A DNA stretch of 64,000 nt from Flavobacteriales bacterium (GTDB lineage Bacteria; Bacteroidota; Bacteroidia; Flavobacteriales_F; PHOS-HE28), in the NCBI GenBank assembly GCA_016705955.1, contig JADJKO010000002.1, positions 62,001-126,000 on the forward strand, read 5' to 3'. Position 1 is the first letter of the stretch, and each line of letters opens with the position of its first letter. Shown here in pieces: positions 8,197 through 17,046 of this stretch. The notes under the pieces are model-generated. The model saw only the letters and a list, made by a program, of their open reading frames with translations, did not search any database and had not been told where the DNA came from. The position numbers and the translations under genes are program-made.

Positions 8197-10056
8197 CTAT
8201 TGGCTCAGTGTGATGTAGCGATCGAGCAGCACTTGCTCCAAGGCCTGTCCATCGCGGATCAGCCGAGCATTCTCCACCGCGGCAGTCGTGGTGTCGCGCA
8301 GTTGTAGGACGCGCTTGCCCAGGTTGTCGAAGACAAGTGATTGCTTCGAGTCCGCGATCCCGAATCCATCATCGAAGGTCCAGAAGGCGAAATGCTTCGA
8401 TCCACTGTCGAACAGGTCCTTGCTCCATTCGAAGCGATCTGAAGGAAGCCCCAGTTGTCCAAGCAACGTCGCAGCGACATCCACGTGACAACCGAATGTC
8501 CTGTCCTGCTTTCCGCGTAGTTGCGGGATCAACGCACCGCCGGTGATGAGGAAAGGAATGCGATGACGCTCCGCAGTGTGATTACCACGGTTGTGCGGTA
8601 AATAGTGTCCGTGATCGGCGACAATGATGATCAATGTGCGGTCGTACCACGGTTGATGCTTGCACGAATCCATGAATGCGGCAAGCGTGCGATCCGAGTA
8701 GTGGATGCTGTTGCGATAGAGCTGCGCATCCGACCGGCCTGTGAATCCTTCATCCACCGGGATGTCGAAGGGCTCGTGGCTGGAACTGGTCATGACGGCG
8801 TGGAAGAACGGCTCGGCTTCATTCCGTGTCGTGCGCGTATGGAATGCGAACAGTTCCTCGTCATACGCGCCCCACTCCGTGCGCTTCACGATCGGGAAGG
8901 AGTTCTCATCATGGATCCGGTTGAAGCCGATGGTCTCCAAGTACGCACGCGTGTTCGCGAACGCGACATCACCAGCGTAGAAGTAGGTGGAATGGTATCC
9001 CACGGAATCCAACACGTTCACCATGCTGGGTAGGCGATCGAACTTGCCGTACTGGCGGATGATGGTGGTCTTCGGCTGCGATGGGAAACCGCTCATCATC
9101 GCACACAAGCCTTGTTCGGTGCGGAAGCCGGTGGAGTAGAAGTTGGTGAAGAGCAAGCCGTTCTTCGCGATCCGATCGAAGCCCGGTGTCACGCCAGCAT
9201 CACCACCAAGGACACCCACCACATCCGCGGTCCAACTCTCCAGCAGGACCAAGATCACGTTCGGGCGCTCCGTGGAGAGGATGGTACGGCGCTCACCATT
9301 CGAGGAAGCATGCAGTTCGGCGAAGCGGCGATCGGCTTCCTCCTTCGGCATGTAGGTGTACGGGTTCGAGCCGATCTCCGGCGGCTCGGCGAACAGTACG
9401 ATCACATTCCAAACGCCATTCAGCGCACCCAGATTCAGGACCGGATGCACCGAGTGATAGGACCAGCTGCGATCGATGGGATAGTCCTGCACGCCGCCGC
9501 GCATACCGATGAAGATCGCCGAAGGGAATAGCACCACTGCCGCAATGCGCCCCCATAGCGGTGAAGCCCTGAAGGTTCGGCGGTGATCCATCCGGGAAAA
9601 GAGGAACCAGCCGACGGCGATCTGCGCCAAGAGGATCACGACCAATTGGCCCGGATGCGCACCGCCTGCTGCTGCCATGGCCTCATCCGGATAGATCAGG
9701 TAGGAGAGTGCCTTGTGATTGATCTTGGTTCCCCACGCACGGAACAGCGCCAGGTCCGAAACGCTGATGATCGCGCTGATGACCAGGAACACGCCGATGA
9801 GGATCCTGTTCGCGCGGCGCAACCAGGCGATCTCCTTCCAAAGAAGTGGAAGACACAACAACGCAATGGGCAGCGTGAAATAGCACGCTGCAGCGAGGTC
9901 CATCGGCAGCGCCCGCTGGAAACTGAATAGAATGGCCGAGCGCGAAAGAGGATCGGTCCAAGCCGGTTCGAAGAAGACGAAGCAGGCCTGTTGGAGCAGG
10001 AATACCAGCATCCAACACAGGAGCAGCACGAGGAGGTAACGGAGCAAGGCGATCAT
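8197..10056 (-). CDS. LTA synthase family sulfatase (membrane phosphoglycerol-transferase-like)
   Basis: This 619-residue membrane protein has about five N-terminal membrane segments (roughly residues 1-200) followed by an extracytoplasmic alkaline-phosphatase/sulfatase fold. Family marks are LLESWTAD, whose Thr matches the nucleophile of LtaS-type enzymes, and the metal-ligand segment IVADHGHYLPHNRG. Related proteins transfer phosphoglycerol or phosphoethanolamine to glycans or lipids. The actual acceptor in a Gram-negative Bacteroidota cannot be read from sequence. It lies 46 bp downstream of the M1 aminopeptidase on the same strand. Confidence 0.85.
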   Translation of the reverse strand: MIALLRYLLVLLLCWMLVFLLQQACFVFFEPAWTDPLSRSAILFSFQRALPMDLAAACYFTLPIALLCLPLLWKEIAWLRRANRILIGVFLVISAIISVSDLALFRAWGTKINHKALSYLIYPDEAMAAAGGAHPGQLVVILLAQIAVGWFLFSRMDHRRTFRASPLWGRIAAVVLFPSAIFIGMRGGVQDYPIDRSWSYHSVHPVLNLGALNGVWNVIVLFAEPPEIGSNPYTYMPKEEADRRFAELHASSNGERRTILSTERPNVILVLLESWTADVVGVLGGDAGVTPGFDRIAKNGLLFTNFYSTGFRTEQGLCAMMSGFPSQPKTTIIRQYGKFDRLPSMVNVLDSVGYHSTYFYAGDVAFANTRAYLETIGFNRIHDENSFPIVKRTEWGAYDEELFAFHTRTTRNEAEPFFHAVMTSSSHEPFDIPVDEGFTGRSDAQLYRNSIHYSDRTLAAFMDSCKHQPWYDRTLIIIVADHGHYLPHNRGNHTAERHRIPFLITGGALIPQLRGKQDRTFGCHVDVAATLLGQLGLPSDRFEWSKDLFDSGSKHFAFWTFDDGFGIADSKQSLVFDNLGKRVLQLRDTTTAAVENARLIRDGQALEQVLLDRYITLSQ

Positions 10057-10102
10057 GAGGCGATCGGACGCGGCGTGAACATACTTCCCGGCACGCGAAC
10101 GA

Positions 10103-12535
10103 TCAATGGACCACCAAGGTCCCGATCCGTTCCGGGGCAGCGCCCGTGGATGGGGTGAACCGGAGGTGGTACGTTCCTGCTTTCACGCCGTGCAGGTCGA
10201 AGATCGCGGAAGTACCATTCAACCGTTCGGAACCCGCTAGGCGACCAAGATCGTCGAGAAGATCGATGATGCCGAAGAGGCCCGACCGCGGATCGCTCAC
10301 GGTCACAGTGCCACGGGCGGGATTCGGTGCGATGGACCACGCGGTGGCAGCAACATCGGATCCGTGAATTCCTACAGCGCTCTTCCGCCATCCAAGGGTG
10401 TATTCACCTTGCTGTAGACTGTCGATCGTGATGCGGCCGTATCCATCCGTAGCACTGCCCAGCGTGTTGATCGAACTCGACCATTCGATCCACGGCATAC
10501 CGGCATCCGCGCGGTAGAGCGCCACGAGGCTATCCTCGCGGAAGGTGAAGCCGAGGGTGTCGTGCATGAGCCCGCGATCCAAATTTCCTGCGGTGGTATT
10601 GCGACCATCGTAGAAGATCCGGCCGGTGATGCCAGCAGGGAATCGGCCTTGCACGCGCCAATAGCGGTCCGGCGATACGATGTAGGCCCAGTTGTCCTGC
10701 ACCGGTGTATTGTCCGGGCCGACCCAGTATTGCTCCACGCGCATCACTGCGGTATCGGACATTGCAGGGATCACCAATTCCATGTTCGCCAGCGGGATCG
10801 AATGGAATCCTCCAGTGGTGATGGTGTCCGTGCTTCCGGTGATGGCAAGACCGATCCGATCATCATCGTTCAGCCAGTAGCTCCGTGGTTCGAATGGGCA
10901 AGGCACATCCACCTCGGAGGAGGCACCACCGATCACGATCGTCGTACGGTGCTGTTGGTCCGGCGTATCACCCATCATGACCATTGTTACCGGAACGTTG
11001 TGATACAATGCCGCAGGACCCCGGACCTTTTGCCCGAATGTGATGTGGGCGTTCCACTCATTTCCGATCGGTGCCACGTCGAACGCATTGATCTCGAACG
11101 CCGCCCAACCGGGCTGCTGCACGAAGTCCGCAAAGAAGTCGGTGAGATCAACGCCGGTGAAAGTCGTGAGATGGTCGCGGAGCATATCGGTGTTCACGGG
11201 CTCGAAGGCATGCGTTTGCAGGAAATCGGTCAGGCCTGCTTTGAACAGGTCATCACCCAGATAGCTGCGAAGCGTATGGATCATGTCCGCTCCCTTGTTG
11301 TAGCTGTGTTCGCCGTAGGTCCATGCTTGCGGTACGCTGTCCAACGCCCACCACCCTTGGTCCAGCAAGTGCGCCTGATGGACCATCTTCTTGTGGTTCG
11401 CCCGGACGATGCTCATGTATGCGCGTCGTCCGTTCACCCGCTCCAGAAAGAGGTAGCTGAGGTATTCCGCGAAGCCCTCGTTGATGTACATCTCCTCCGC
11501 CCGGTCGCAGGTCACCAGATCCCCGAACCATTGGTGGCCCAACTCGTGCGCCATGATGTTCTGGTAGGCCAATGAACCATCCGCGATGGATTGCGGGTAG
11601 TGGATGCTGGTGCTGTGCTCCATGGCACCTTGCGGGGTGAGCACGTATCCTACTTTGTTCCAGCTATAGGCGCCGAACCATTCCTCATACAGATCGAACG
11701 CATCCTGCAAATGGGTGAATGAATTCTTCATGTTCGTGGTGTCCGGTGGCCGGGCGACGAGCGCCACCGGGATCTCTGCACCGCCAAGGCTTGGGAACGT
11801 ATCACGGACCACGACGTAATTGCTGGCCGCCACCGATGCGAGGTAGGCAGGCATGGTCTCGGGCATCAGCCACTGTTGCAACCGGGTGGTTGGAGAGGGT
11901 AGGCTTTCCGCGATCAACTCCCCATTGCACCATGCATTCCAACTAAGTGGTGTGGTAATAAGGAATTCATAGCTGTTCCGTTCCGTGAAGTTGTCCGCGC
12001 ACGGGAACCAGGCCCGTCCGTACGAGTGCGGTACGCTCTGGAAGGCCACACCGAGATTGTAGCTGTATTGCCCCGTGGTATAGAAGCCTCCGAAACCACT
12101 CGCATCGGTTACCGGGTCGCCGTGGTAATGCACGGTGAGATCCACGGTGTCCGTGGTGCCCACAACGGATGCCAACGTGATGTCCAGGACCTCACCGACA
12201 TGCGTGAAGGACAGGCTGCCGAGCGGAGAGGTCACGGAATCCACGGTGAGGGCGAGAAGATCCAGCGGGAAGTGATCCGTGCCATCAGCCCGCGGAACCG
12301 CCTTGATCGCACAGTGCCCTTCTATCACTGTGCCTAGAGCCAAGTTCAACTCGATCCGCTGGTGGAGGATGTCCAGCGGCCAGAGGATCACCGCATCCTT
12401 GGTGTGGAATAACCCATCAGGTCCGGATCGCTTGGTGGAAAGGCAGTCGTGTTGACCGAAGGCTGCACCGACCGCGAGAATGCCGACGAGGATGGCGATG
12501 GATCGGGGACGGTGAACGGTAGGAGGGAAAGGCAT
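10103..12535 (-). CDS. Secreted M1 family metallo-aminopeptidase with T9SS sorting domain
   Basis: This 810-residue exported zinc peptidase has a signal peptide over residues 1-27 (...AVGAAFGQ). The M1 catalytic domain shows the exopeptidase motif QGAMEHST (about 302-309), the zinc motif HELGH at 330-334 and the third ligand in NEGFAEYL (E353). The last 80 or so residues form a type A T9SS C-terminal domain (SIAPNPARGTVTV ... GTYHLRFTP), so the enzyme should cross the outer membrane through T9SS. The start is only 4 bp after a perfect -7 element, so its transcript may be leaderless. Confidence 0.9.
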   Translation of the reverse strand: MPFPPTVHRPRSIAILVGILAVGAAFGQHDCLSTKRSGPDGLFHTKDAVILWPLDILHQRIELNLALGTVIEGHCAIKAVPRADGTDHFPLDLLALTVDSVTSPLGSLSFTHVGEVLDITLASVVGTTDTVDLTVHYHGDPVTDASGFGGFYTTGQYSYNLGVAFQSVPHSYGRAWFPCADNFTERNSYEFLITTPLSWNAWCNGELIAESLPSPTTRLQQWLMPETMPAYLASVAASNYVVVRDTFPSLGGAEIPVALVARPPDTTNMKNSFTHLQDAFDLYEEWFGAYSWNKVGYVLTPQGAMEHSTSIHYPQSIADGSLAYQNIMAHELGHQWFGDLVTCDRAEEMYINEGFAEYLSYLFLERVNGRRAYMSIVRANHKKMVHQAHLLDQGWWALDSVPQAWTYGEHSYNKGADMIHTLRSYLGDDLFKAGLTDFLQTHAFEPVNTDMLRDHLTTFTGVDLTDFFADFVQQPGWAAFEINAFDVAPIGNEWNAHITFGQKVRGPAALYHNVPVTMVMMGDTPDQQHRTTIVIGGASSEVDVPCPFEPRSYWLNDDDRIGLAITGSTDTITTGGFHSIPLANMELVIPAMSDTAVMRVEQYWVGPDNTPVQDNWAYIVSPDRYWRVQGRFPAGITGRIFYDGRNTTAGNLDRGLMHDTLGFTFREDSLVALYRADAGMPWIEWSSSINTLGSATDGYGRITIDSLQQGEYTLGWRKSAVGIHGSDVAATAWSIAPNPARGTVTVSDPRSGLFGIIDLLDDLGRLAGSERLNGTSAIFDLHGVKAGTYHLRFTPSTGAAPERIGTLVVH

Positions 12536-12539
12536 GGTT

Positions 12540-12547
12540 CAAATGTA
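12540..12547 (-). promoter_or_regulatory. -7 element abutting the M1 aminopeptidase start
   Basis: The minus strand reads TACATTTG, followed by AACC and then the ATG. A start site about 5-7 nt downstream of a -7 element would fall on or next to the start codon. Confidence 0.6.
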
Positions 12548-12643
12548 TCCGCTGCGGTTGCTAGGTCCCGGTTAAGCGGAATAGGTGTTGTGATCCCTAA
12601 CTTCGATCCTGCGCTTGGGATCCCAACCGCCTTGAATCCCACC

Positions 12644-14185
12644 ATGAAACCGAGCACCGAACTCTACGACCTGATCAAGTCGCTCACCAAATCCGAGAAG
12701 CGTTTCTTCAAGTTGCATTCGGCCTTGCAAAGCGGCGACAAGAACTACCTGCGGATCTTCGATGCGATAGACAAGCAGAAGACCTACGACGAGGAAGGGA
12801 TCAAGAAATTCTTCGCGCAGGAGACCTTCATCAAGCACCTGCCTTCCGAGAAGAACCACCTGTACAAGGTCATACTCAAGGCGCTCCGGGCCTATCACAG
12901 TGACAGCACGGTAAGCGGCATCCTCAAGCAGGAGATCAAGAACATCGAGATCCTGTACCAGAAAGCCTTGTACGACGAATGCAACAAACTGCTTCACCGG
13001 GCCAAGCGGATCGCGAAACGGAACGAACGGTTCTATTACTGGTTCGAATTGTTGAGTTGGGAGAAGATGCTGTTGGAGGAGGCCTACGAAAGCGGTGAAT
13101 TCACCAAGGACCTGAACGCGCTGATCGAGGAGGAGCGCGATGTGATCGAGAAACTGCGCAACCTGGCGGCCTACCACATCCTCTATTCGAAGATCAATCA
13201 CGTGTTCCGAAGTGGCGGTTATGTACGGACGGATGAAGAGCACGCCATGGTGGAGGAGATCAGTGAGCACCCGCTGATCAAGGGGAAGAACACCGCGCTC
13301 TCGCGCCGTGCGGCGACGATCTGTTATTACACCCAGGGGTTCTGTCATTGGGCCAAACGCGATTGGCGCACCAGCTTGGAGAAGTTCCGGAAAGTGAAAC
13401 AGATCCTGGATGACAACCCGAGGATCAAGGCGGACCTTCAGAAGCGGTATATCCGGACCCTGCAGTACATCATCAATGCCGAGATCGAGTTGATGGAACT
13501 GGCCGAAGCGCGGGAGAATATCAAAGCGTTGCGTGCATTGCCCGAACAGTCCGGGTTCGGGAATATCAACATCGCCACGCAGGTCATCGTGGCGAGCTAT
13601 CTCAGTGAGTTGCGTTTGCTCAACCGCGCAGGTGAACACCGCAAGGCGGTGGCACTATCCGATGATGCGATCGCCGGCTTGGAGAAATTGGGGGACCGGT
13701 GGCACAAGGAGCACGAGCTGGAGGTATACTGGAGTACGGCCTGCGCGCATTTCGGTGCGGGCCAGATGAACAAGGCGCTGTTCTGGTTGAACAAGGTGCT
13801 CAATGATCCCGAGCCCACCTTGCGCCAGGACATCTTCACCTACGCACGGTTGTTCAATCTGGTCGTACACTACGAGCTTGGCAATTATGATCTCCTGGAG
13901 TACATCGTCCGTTCAACCTCCCGATTCCTGACCAAGCGCCAGCGCGCCTATCAGGTGGAGAATCTGTTGATCGACCATATCAAGAAGTTGGCGCGCATCA
14001 CGGATCCGTCAGCCAAGCGGGAGATGTTCCGGAGCCTCTACGGTCAACTGGTGGAACTGATGAAGGACCCGAACGAAAGCCTCGTGTTGAAATACTTCGA
14101 TGTATTGGCGTGGGCGGAAAGCCATGTGGTCGGCCTTCCGTTCAGCGAAGTGGTGAAGAAGCACGGTAAGGCGGTGAAGACCTGA
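12644..14185 (+). CDS. Conserved Bacteroidota protein of unknown function
   Basis: This 513-residue soluble, mostly helical protein has no signal peptide. The N-terminus (LYDLIKSLTKSEKRFFKLHS) resembles a conserved start I associate with uncharacterised Bacteroidota proteins, and the rest looks like TPR-type helical hairpins (for example around residues 255-420). The ATG at 12644 is chosen because that conserved segment begins there; the longer frame upstream overlaps the divergent M1 gene. It converges on the OmpA-family gene with 6 bp between them. I can assign no function. Confidence 0.75.
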   Translation: MKPSTELYDLIKSLTKSEKRFFKLHSALQSGDKNYLRIFDAIDKQKTYDEEGIKKFFAQETFIKHLPSEKNHLYKVILKALRAYHSDSTVSGILKQEIKNIEILYQKALYDECNKLLHRAKRIAKRNERFYYWFELLSWEKMLLEEAYESGEFTKDLNALIEEERDVIEKLRNLAAYHILYSKINHVFRSGGYVRTDEEHAMVEEISEHPLIKGKNTALSRRAATICYYTQGFCHWAKRDWRTSLEKFRKVKQILDDNPRIKADLQKRYIRTLQYIINAEIELMELAEARENIKALRALPEQSGFGNINIATQVIVASYLSELRLLNRAGEHRKAVALSDDAIAGLEKLGDRWHKEHELEVYWSTACAHFGAGQMNKALFWLNKVLNDPEPTLRQDIFTYARLFNLVVHYELGNYDLLEYIVRSTSRFLTKRQRAYQVENLLIDHIKKLARITDPSAKREMFRSLYGQLVELMKDPNESLVLKYFDVLAWAESHVVGLPFSEVVKKHGKAVKT

Positions 14186-14191
14186 TGCGTT

Positions 14192-16105
14192 CTAGCGCTG
14201 TTCGCTGACTTCAGGAGCGACCCGGATGCGCGTCACCTTGAATTCCGTCCGGCGATTGGCCTGGTGTTCGTCCTCGGTGCATTCCACGCCATCCGTACAA
14301 CGGTTCACGAGCTTTCTTTCGCCATAGCCCTTGTAGGTGAGACGGTTCGGATCCACCCCTTTCCGGATCAAATAATCGACCGCGCTTTGTGCACGGGCAT
14401 CGCTCAGGACGAGGTTGTACAGGTCCGTAGCGCGGCTATCCGTGTGTGATCCCAGTTCGAAGCTCAGGTTCGGGTTGTCCATGAACAGGCGGGCCACCTT
14501 GTCCAACTCGATGGCGGCATCCGGGCGGATGTCCCACCTATCATAGTCGTAGTAGATGTTCTCGATCAGGATCGGTTTGTCCATCACGACACGCTTCATC
14601 CTGAATTCCTCCGTGTACGTCCGACTCGTGCGCTGCCCCACGGTGCTGACGTCCCTGCTCTCGGTGAAGACCCCGTCCTTGCTTCCTTGCAAACGGTAGA
14701 GGCCATCAACGGACAAGGGGATCTCGATGGAGCCGTCCTCTTCGGTGAATAGTTGCAGCGGCTCCGGTTCGGTGGGCCTGAGCATCCGCACTTCCACATC
14801 GGTCATGGGTCGTCCCGTTTCCTCATCGACGAAGCTGGCGGCCAGGATCAAGGTCGGATCGTGTGCTTGGAAGCTGTGGATCCTGTCACTGCCGGTGCGG
14901 TTGCTGCTGAGGTAACCGCTGCGGCCACCGGGCAGCAGGGCCAGGCTGAAGTCGTCGAAGGTGGAGTTGATCGGATAGTTCATGTTCACCGGCTTGCTCC
15001 ATTCACCGTCCACTTGTGTGGTGTGGAAGATGTCCAAGCCGCCCAAGCTGCGGTGGCCATTGGAGGAGAAGAAAAGTGTGTCCCCCGAAACCGTCGGGAA
15101 CATCTCATTCGCCGAGGTGTTGATCGTCGGACCCAGATTGCGCGGGTAACCCCAACCTTCCTCCGTACGCTCACAGGCATAGATGTCCGTGCCGCCCATG
15201 CCGCCGGGCATGTCGCTGATGTAGTACAGTACTTGTCCATCCTTGCTCAGTGCTGCATGACCGGCCGAGAAATCCATTCCGTTGTATGCGAAGGAGTGGA
15301 GCTGGCCCCACGATCCATCCGCTTGGCGTTCGGCCCGGTACAGCATCAGGTGGCTGGTCGATGCATCGTCCTTGTTCAGCCGGAATTTGTAGTAATCGCT
15401 TCGGGTGAAGTACATCGTCCTGCCGTCCGATGTGATCACGGCGGGGCCATCGTGGAAGCGACCATTCACTTCACCGGGAACCGCCTCTGCGACCCGGTTG
15501 CCATCCACACCGCCCGAAGCTGTGTAGAGATCGAGGAAGGATGCGCCATTCCAAGGATTCGCTTTCGATGCATCGGCTTCGCGCTCACCCGCGAACATGA
15601 TCCTGTTCCCGTAAGGGATCGCGGAGAATGCACTGGTCACGCCGCTGATGTTCAATGGCGTGATCGTGAACAGTGTGGTATCCTCGAAGAATGCGTCCCG
15701 GTCGGCGATGGCAAGACCCAACTCGCGCACCACGGCATCCTCGGGACTTTCGGCGATCACGCGCTGGAACAGATCCGCTGCTCCGGCGATCCGGCCAAGG
15801 CTCTGTAGTGTGCGGCCATACGCTAGTGCTTCCGCTCCGTTCAGCGGGTTCATCCGATCGGCGTAGGCATACCATTGCGCGGCCTTGTCCGTCTTGTTCA
15901 GTGCGCGGTAGGAATCCGCCAAACGCAAGGCCACGGACCGCTCATCCGATCGTTGCATCACTTTTTCGTAGCCCAAGGTGGCATCCGCATAGGCCATACG
16001 CTCGTAGGCCTTGTCGGCTTTCACAAGCTGTTGTTGGGCACAACCCGAAAGGAGCAACGCCGCGACCAGCACCGATGTGATCCGAATGGAGGTGATGGTG
16101 CGCAT
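14192..16105 (-). CDS. OmpA-family lipoprotein with TPR and beta-propeller, PorE-like
   Basis: This 637-residue protein has a lipobox (LLLSGC, Cys about 22). It is followed by TPR-like helices (about 25-150), a PD40/WD40-type propeller (about 170-420, with repeats such as GRTMYFTRSD and DTLFFSSNGH), a carboxypeptidase-regulatory-like domain (about 425-510), and a C-terminal OmpA domain (GSHTDSRATDLYNLVLSDAR). This is the domain order of T9SS PorE, which binds peptidoglycan. It overlaps the PorP/SprF gene by 1 bp (TGATG) in an operon with a giant adhesin. It could be a dedicated paralogue rather than the core PorE. Confidence 0.85.
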   Translation of the reverse strand: MRTITSIRITSVLVAALLLSGCAQQQLVKADKAYERMAYADATLGYEKVMQRSDERSVALRLADSYRALNKTDKAAQWYAYADRMNPLNGAEALAYGRTLQSLGRIAGAADLFQRVIAESPEDAVVRELGLAIADRDAFFEDTTLFTITPLNISGVTSAFSAIPYGNRIMFAGEREADASKANPWNGASFLDLYTASGGVDGNRVAEAVPGEVNGRFHDGPAVITSDGRTMYFTRSDYYKFRLNKDDASTSHLMLYRAERQADGSWGQLHSFAYNGMDFSAGHAALSKDGQVLYYISDMPGGMGGTDIYACERTEEGWGYPRNLGPTINTSANEMFPTVSGDTLFFSSNGHRSLGGLDIFHTTQVDGEWSKPVNMNYPINSTFDDFSLALLPGGRSGYLSSNRTGSDRIHSFQAHDPTLILAASFVDEETGRPMTDVEVRMLRPTEPEPLQLFTEEDGSIEIPLSVDGLYRLQGSKDGVFTESRDVSTVGQRTSRTYTEEFRMKRVVMDKPILIENIYYDYDRWDIRPDAAIELDKVARLFMDNPNLSFELGSHTDSRATDLYNLVLSDARAQSAVDYLIRKGVDPNRLTYKGYGERKLVNRCTDGVECTEDEHQANRRTEFKVTRIRVAPEVSEQR

Positions 16106-17034
16106 CAGAAGTAGCGTGGGGTTTTGATCTTCACGAGGTTGCGGCCGAAGTCCACACCCAGCATCACCTCATGGCTACCGGAGGTGTAGGTGCGCAAACG
16201 GGAAGTGGTCATATCGTAGGCGTAACCGATGCGGATCTGTGGGTTCACTTGATACTCGACCATGCCCACCAGCGCATCGCCCGTGCGATAACCCAAGCCG
16301 AACCACACGCGCTCCCGGTAGAGCAGGTTGCAATTGACATCCGCTTCGATCGGTGCGGAAGGCAGGTACTTGATCATCGTGCTCGGTTTGATGTCGAAGG
16401 ATTCGCTCAACGGGAACACCTTTCCGGCTTGCAGGTAGTAGTGCTGCGTGAAGTAGTGATCCACGGCATCGTTCGCATTCATCGAGAGCTTCCCATCGGA
16501 AGCGTAGATCGTGGGAACGCTCAGGCCGATATAGCTGGTCGCGTTGTGCCAGTAAAGACCGAATCCGAACTTGCCTACGGGTGCATTCACGATGTCGGTC
16601 TGGTAGAGCGGATCGTTCGCATCCCAATAGCGCAGATCGCTCAACCGTGCGGAATAGACGGATACACCTGCGCGGAGACCGAACGCCAACGAGCCATGGT
16701 TGCCGAGGTTCAACCGGTAGGCGTAGTGCCCGCTGATATCCAAGTCGCGACTGATGCCGATCTGGTCATGAACGATGGAGAAGCCGAGTCCCATGGTATT
16801 GCTCATCAATGGGCCGTCGATGGCGACCATGCTTGTCCGTGGCGCGCCATCCACCTGCAACCATTGCGTGCGGTGCAACATGCTGCTGCTCACGTACCCA
16901 TGGCTACCGGCGTAGGCCGGGTTGAGGAAGAGCCCGTTGAACATGTACTGGCTCACCATCACTTCCTGTTGCGCGGAAGCGCCGAAGGCCAGAAGCCCGA
17001 TCAACACGGCGAGGAGATGCTTGAGTGGCTTCAT
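16105..17034 (-). CDS. PorP/SprF family T9SS outer-membrane protein
   Basis: This 309-residue outer-membrane beta-barrel protein has a signal peptide (…LLAFGASAQ) and the family signature QYMFNGLFLNPAYAGS just after it. SprF in gliding Flavobacteriia is needed for secretion of the adjacent adhesin SprB, and PorP anchors other cargo. Here the gene directly follows a SprB-repeat adhesin gene (12-bp gap) and precedes a PorE-like gene, matching a cargo plus dedicated-helper arrangement. Multiple paralogues per genome are normal in this family. Confidence 0.9.
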   Translation of the reverse strand: MKPLKHLLAVLIGLLAFGASAQQEVMVSQYMFNGLFLNPAYAGSHGYVSSSMLHRTQWLQVDGAPRTSMVAIDGPLMSNTMGLGFSIVHDQIGISRDLDISGHYAYRLNLGNHGSLAFGLRAGVSVYSARLSDLRYWDANDPLYQTDIVNAPVGKFGFGLYWHNATSYIGLSVPTIYASDGKLSMNANDAVDHYFTQHYYLQAGKVFPLSESFDIKPSTMIKYLPSAPIEADVNCNLLYRERVWFGLGYRTGDALVGMVEYQVNPQIRIGYAYDMTTSRLRTYTSGSHEVMLGVDFGRNLVKIKTPRYF

Positions 17035-17046
17035 CTGCTTGCTGTT

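Noticed and set aside
14753..15808. 351-codon plus-strand frame over the PorE-like gene
   Set aside because: It is antisense to a gene with clear lipobox, propeller and OmpA motifs.
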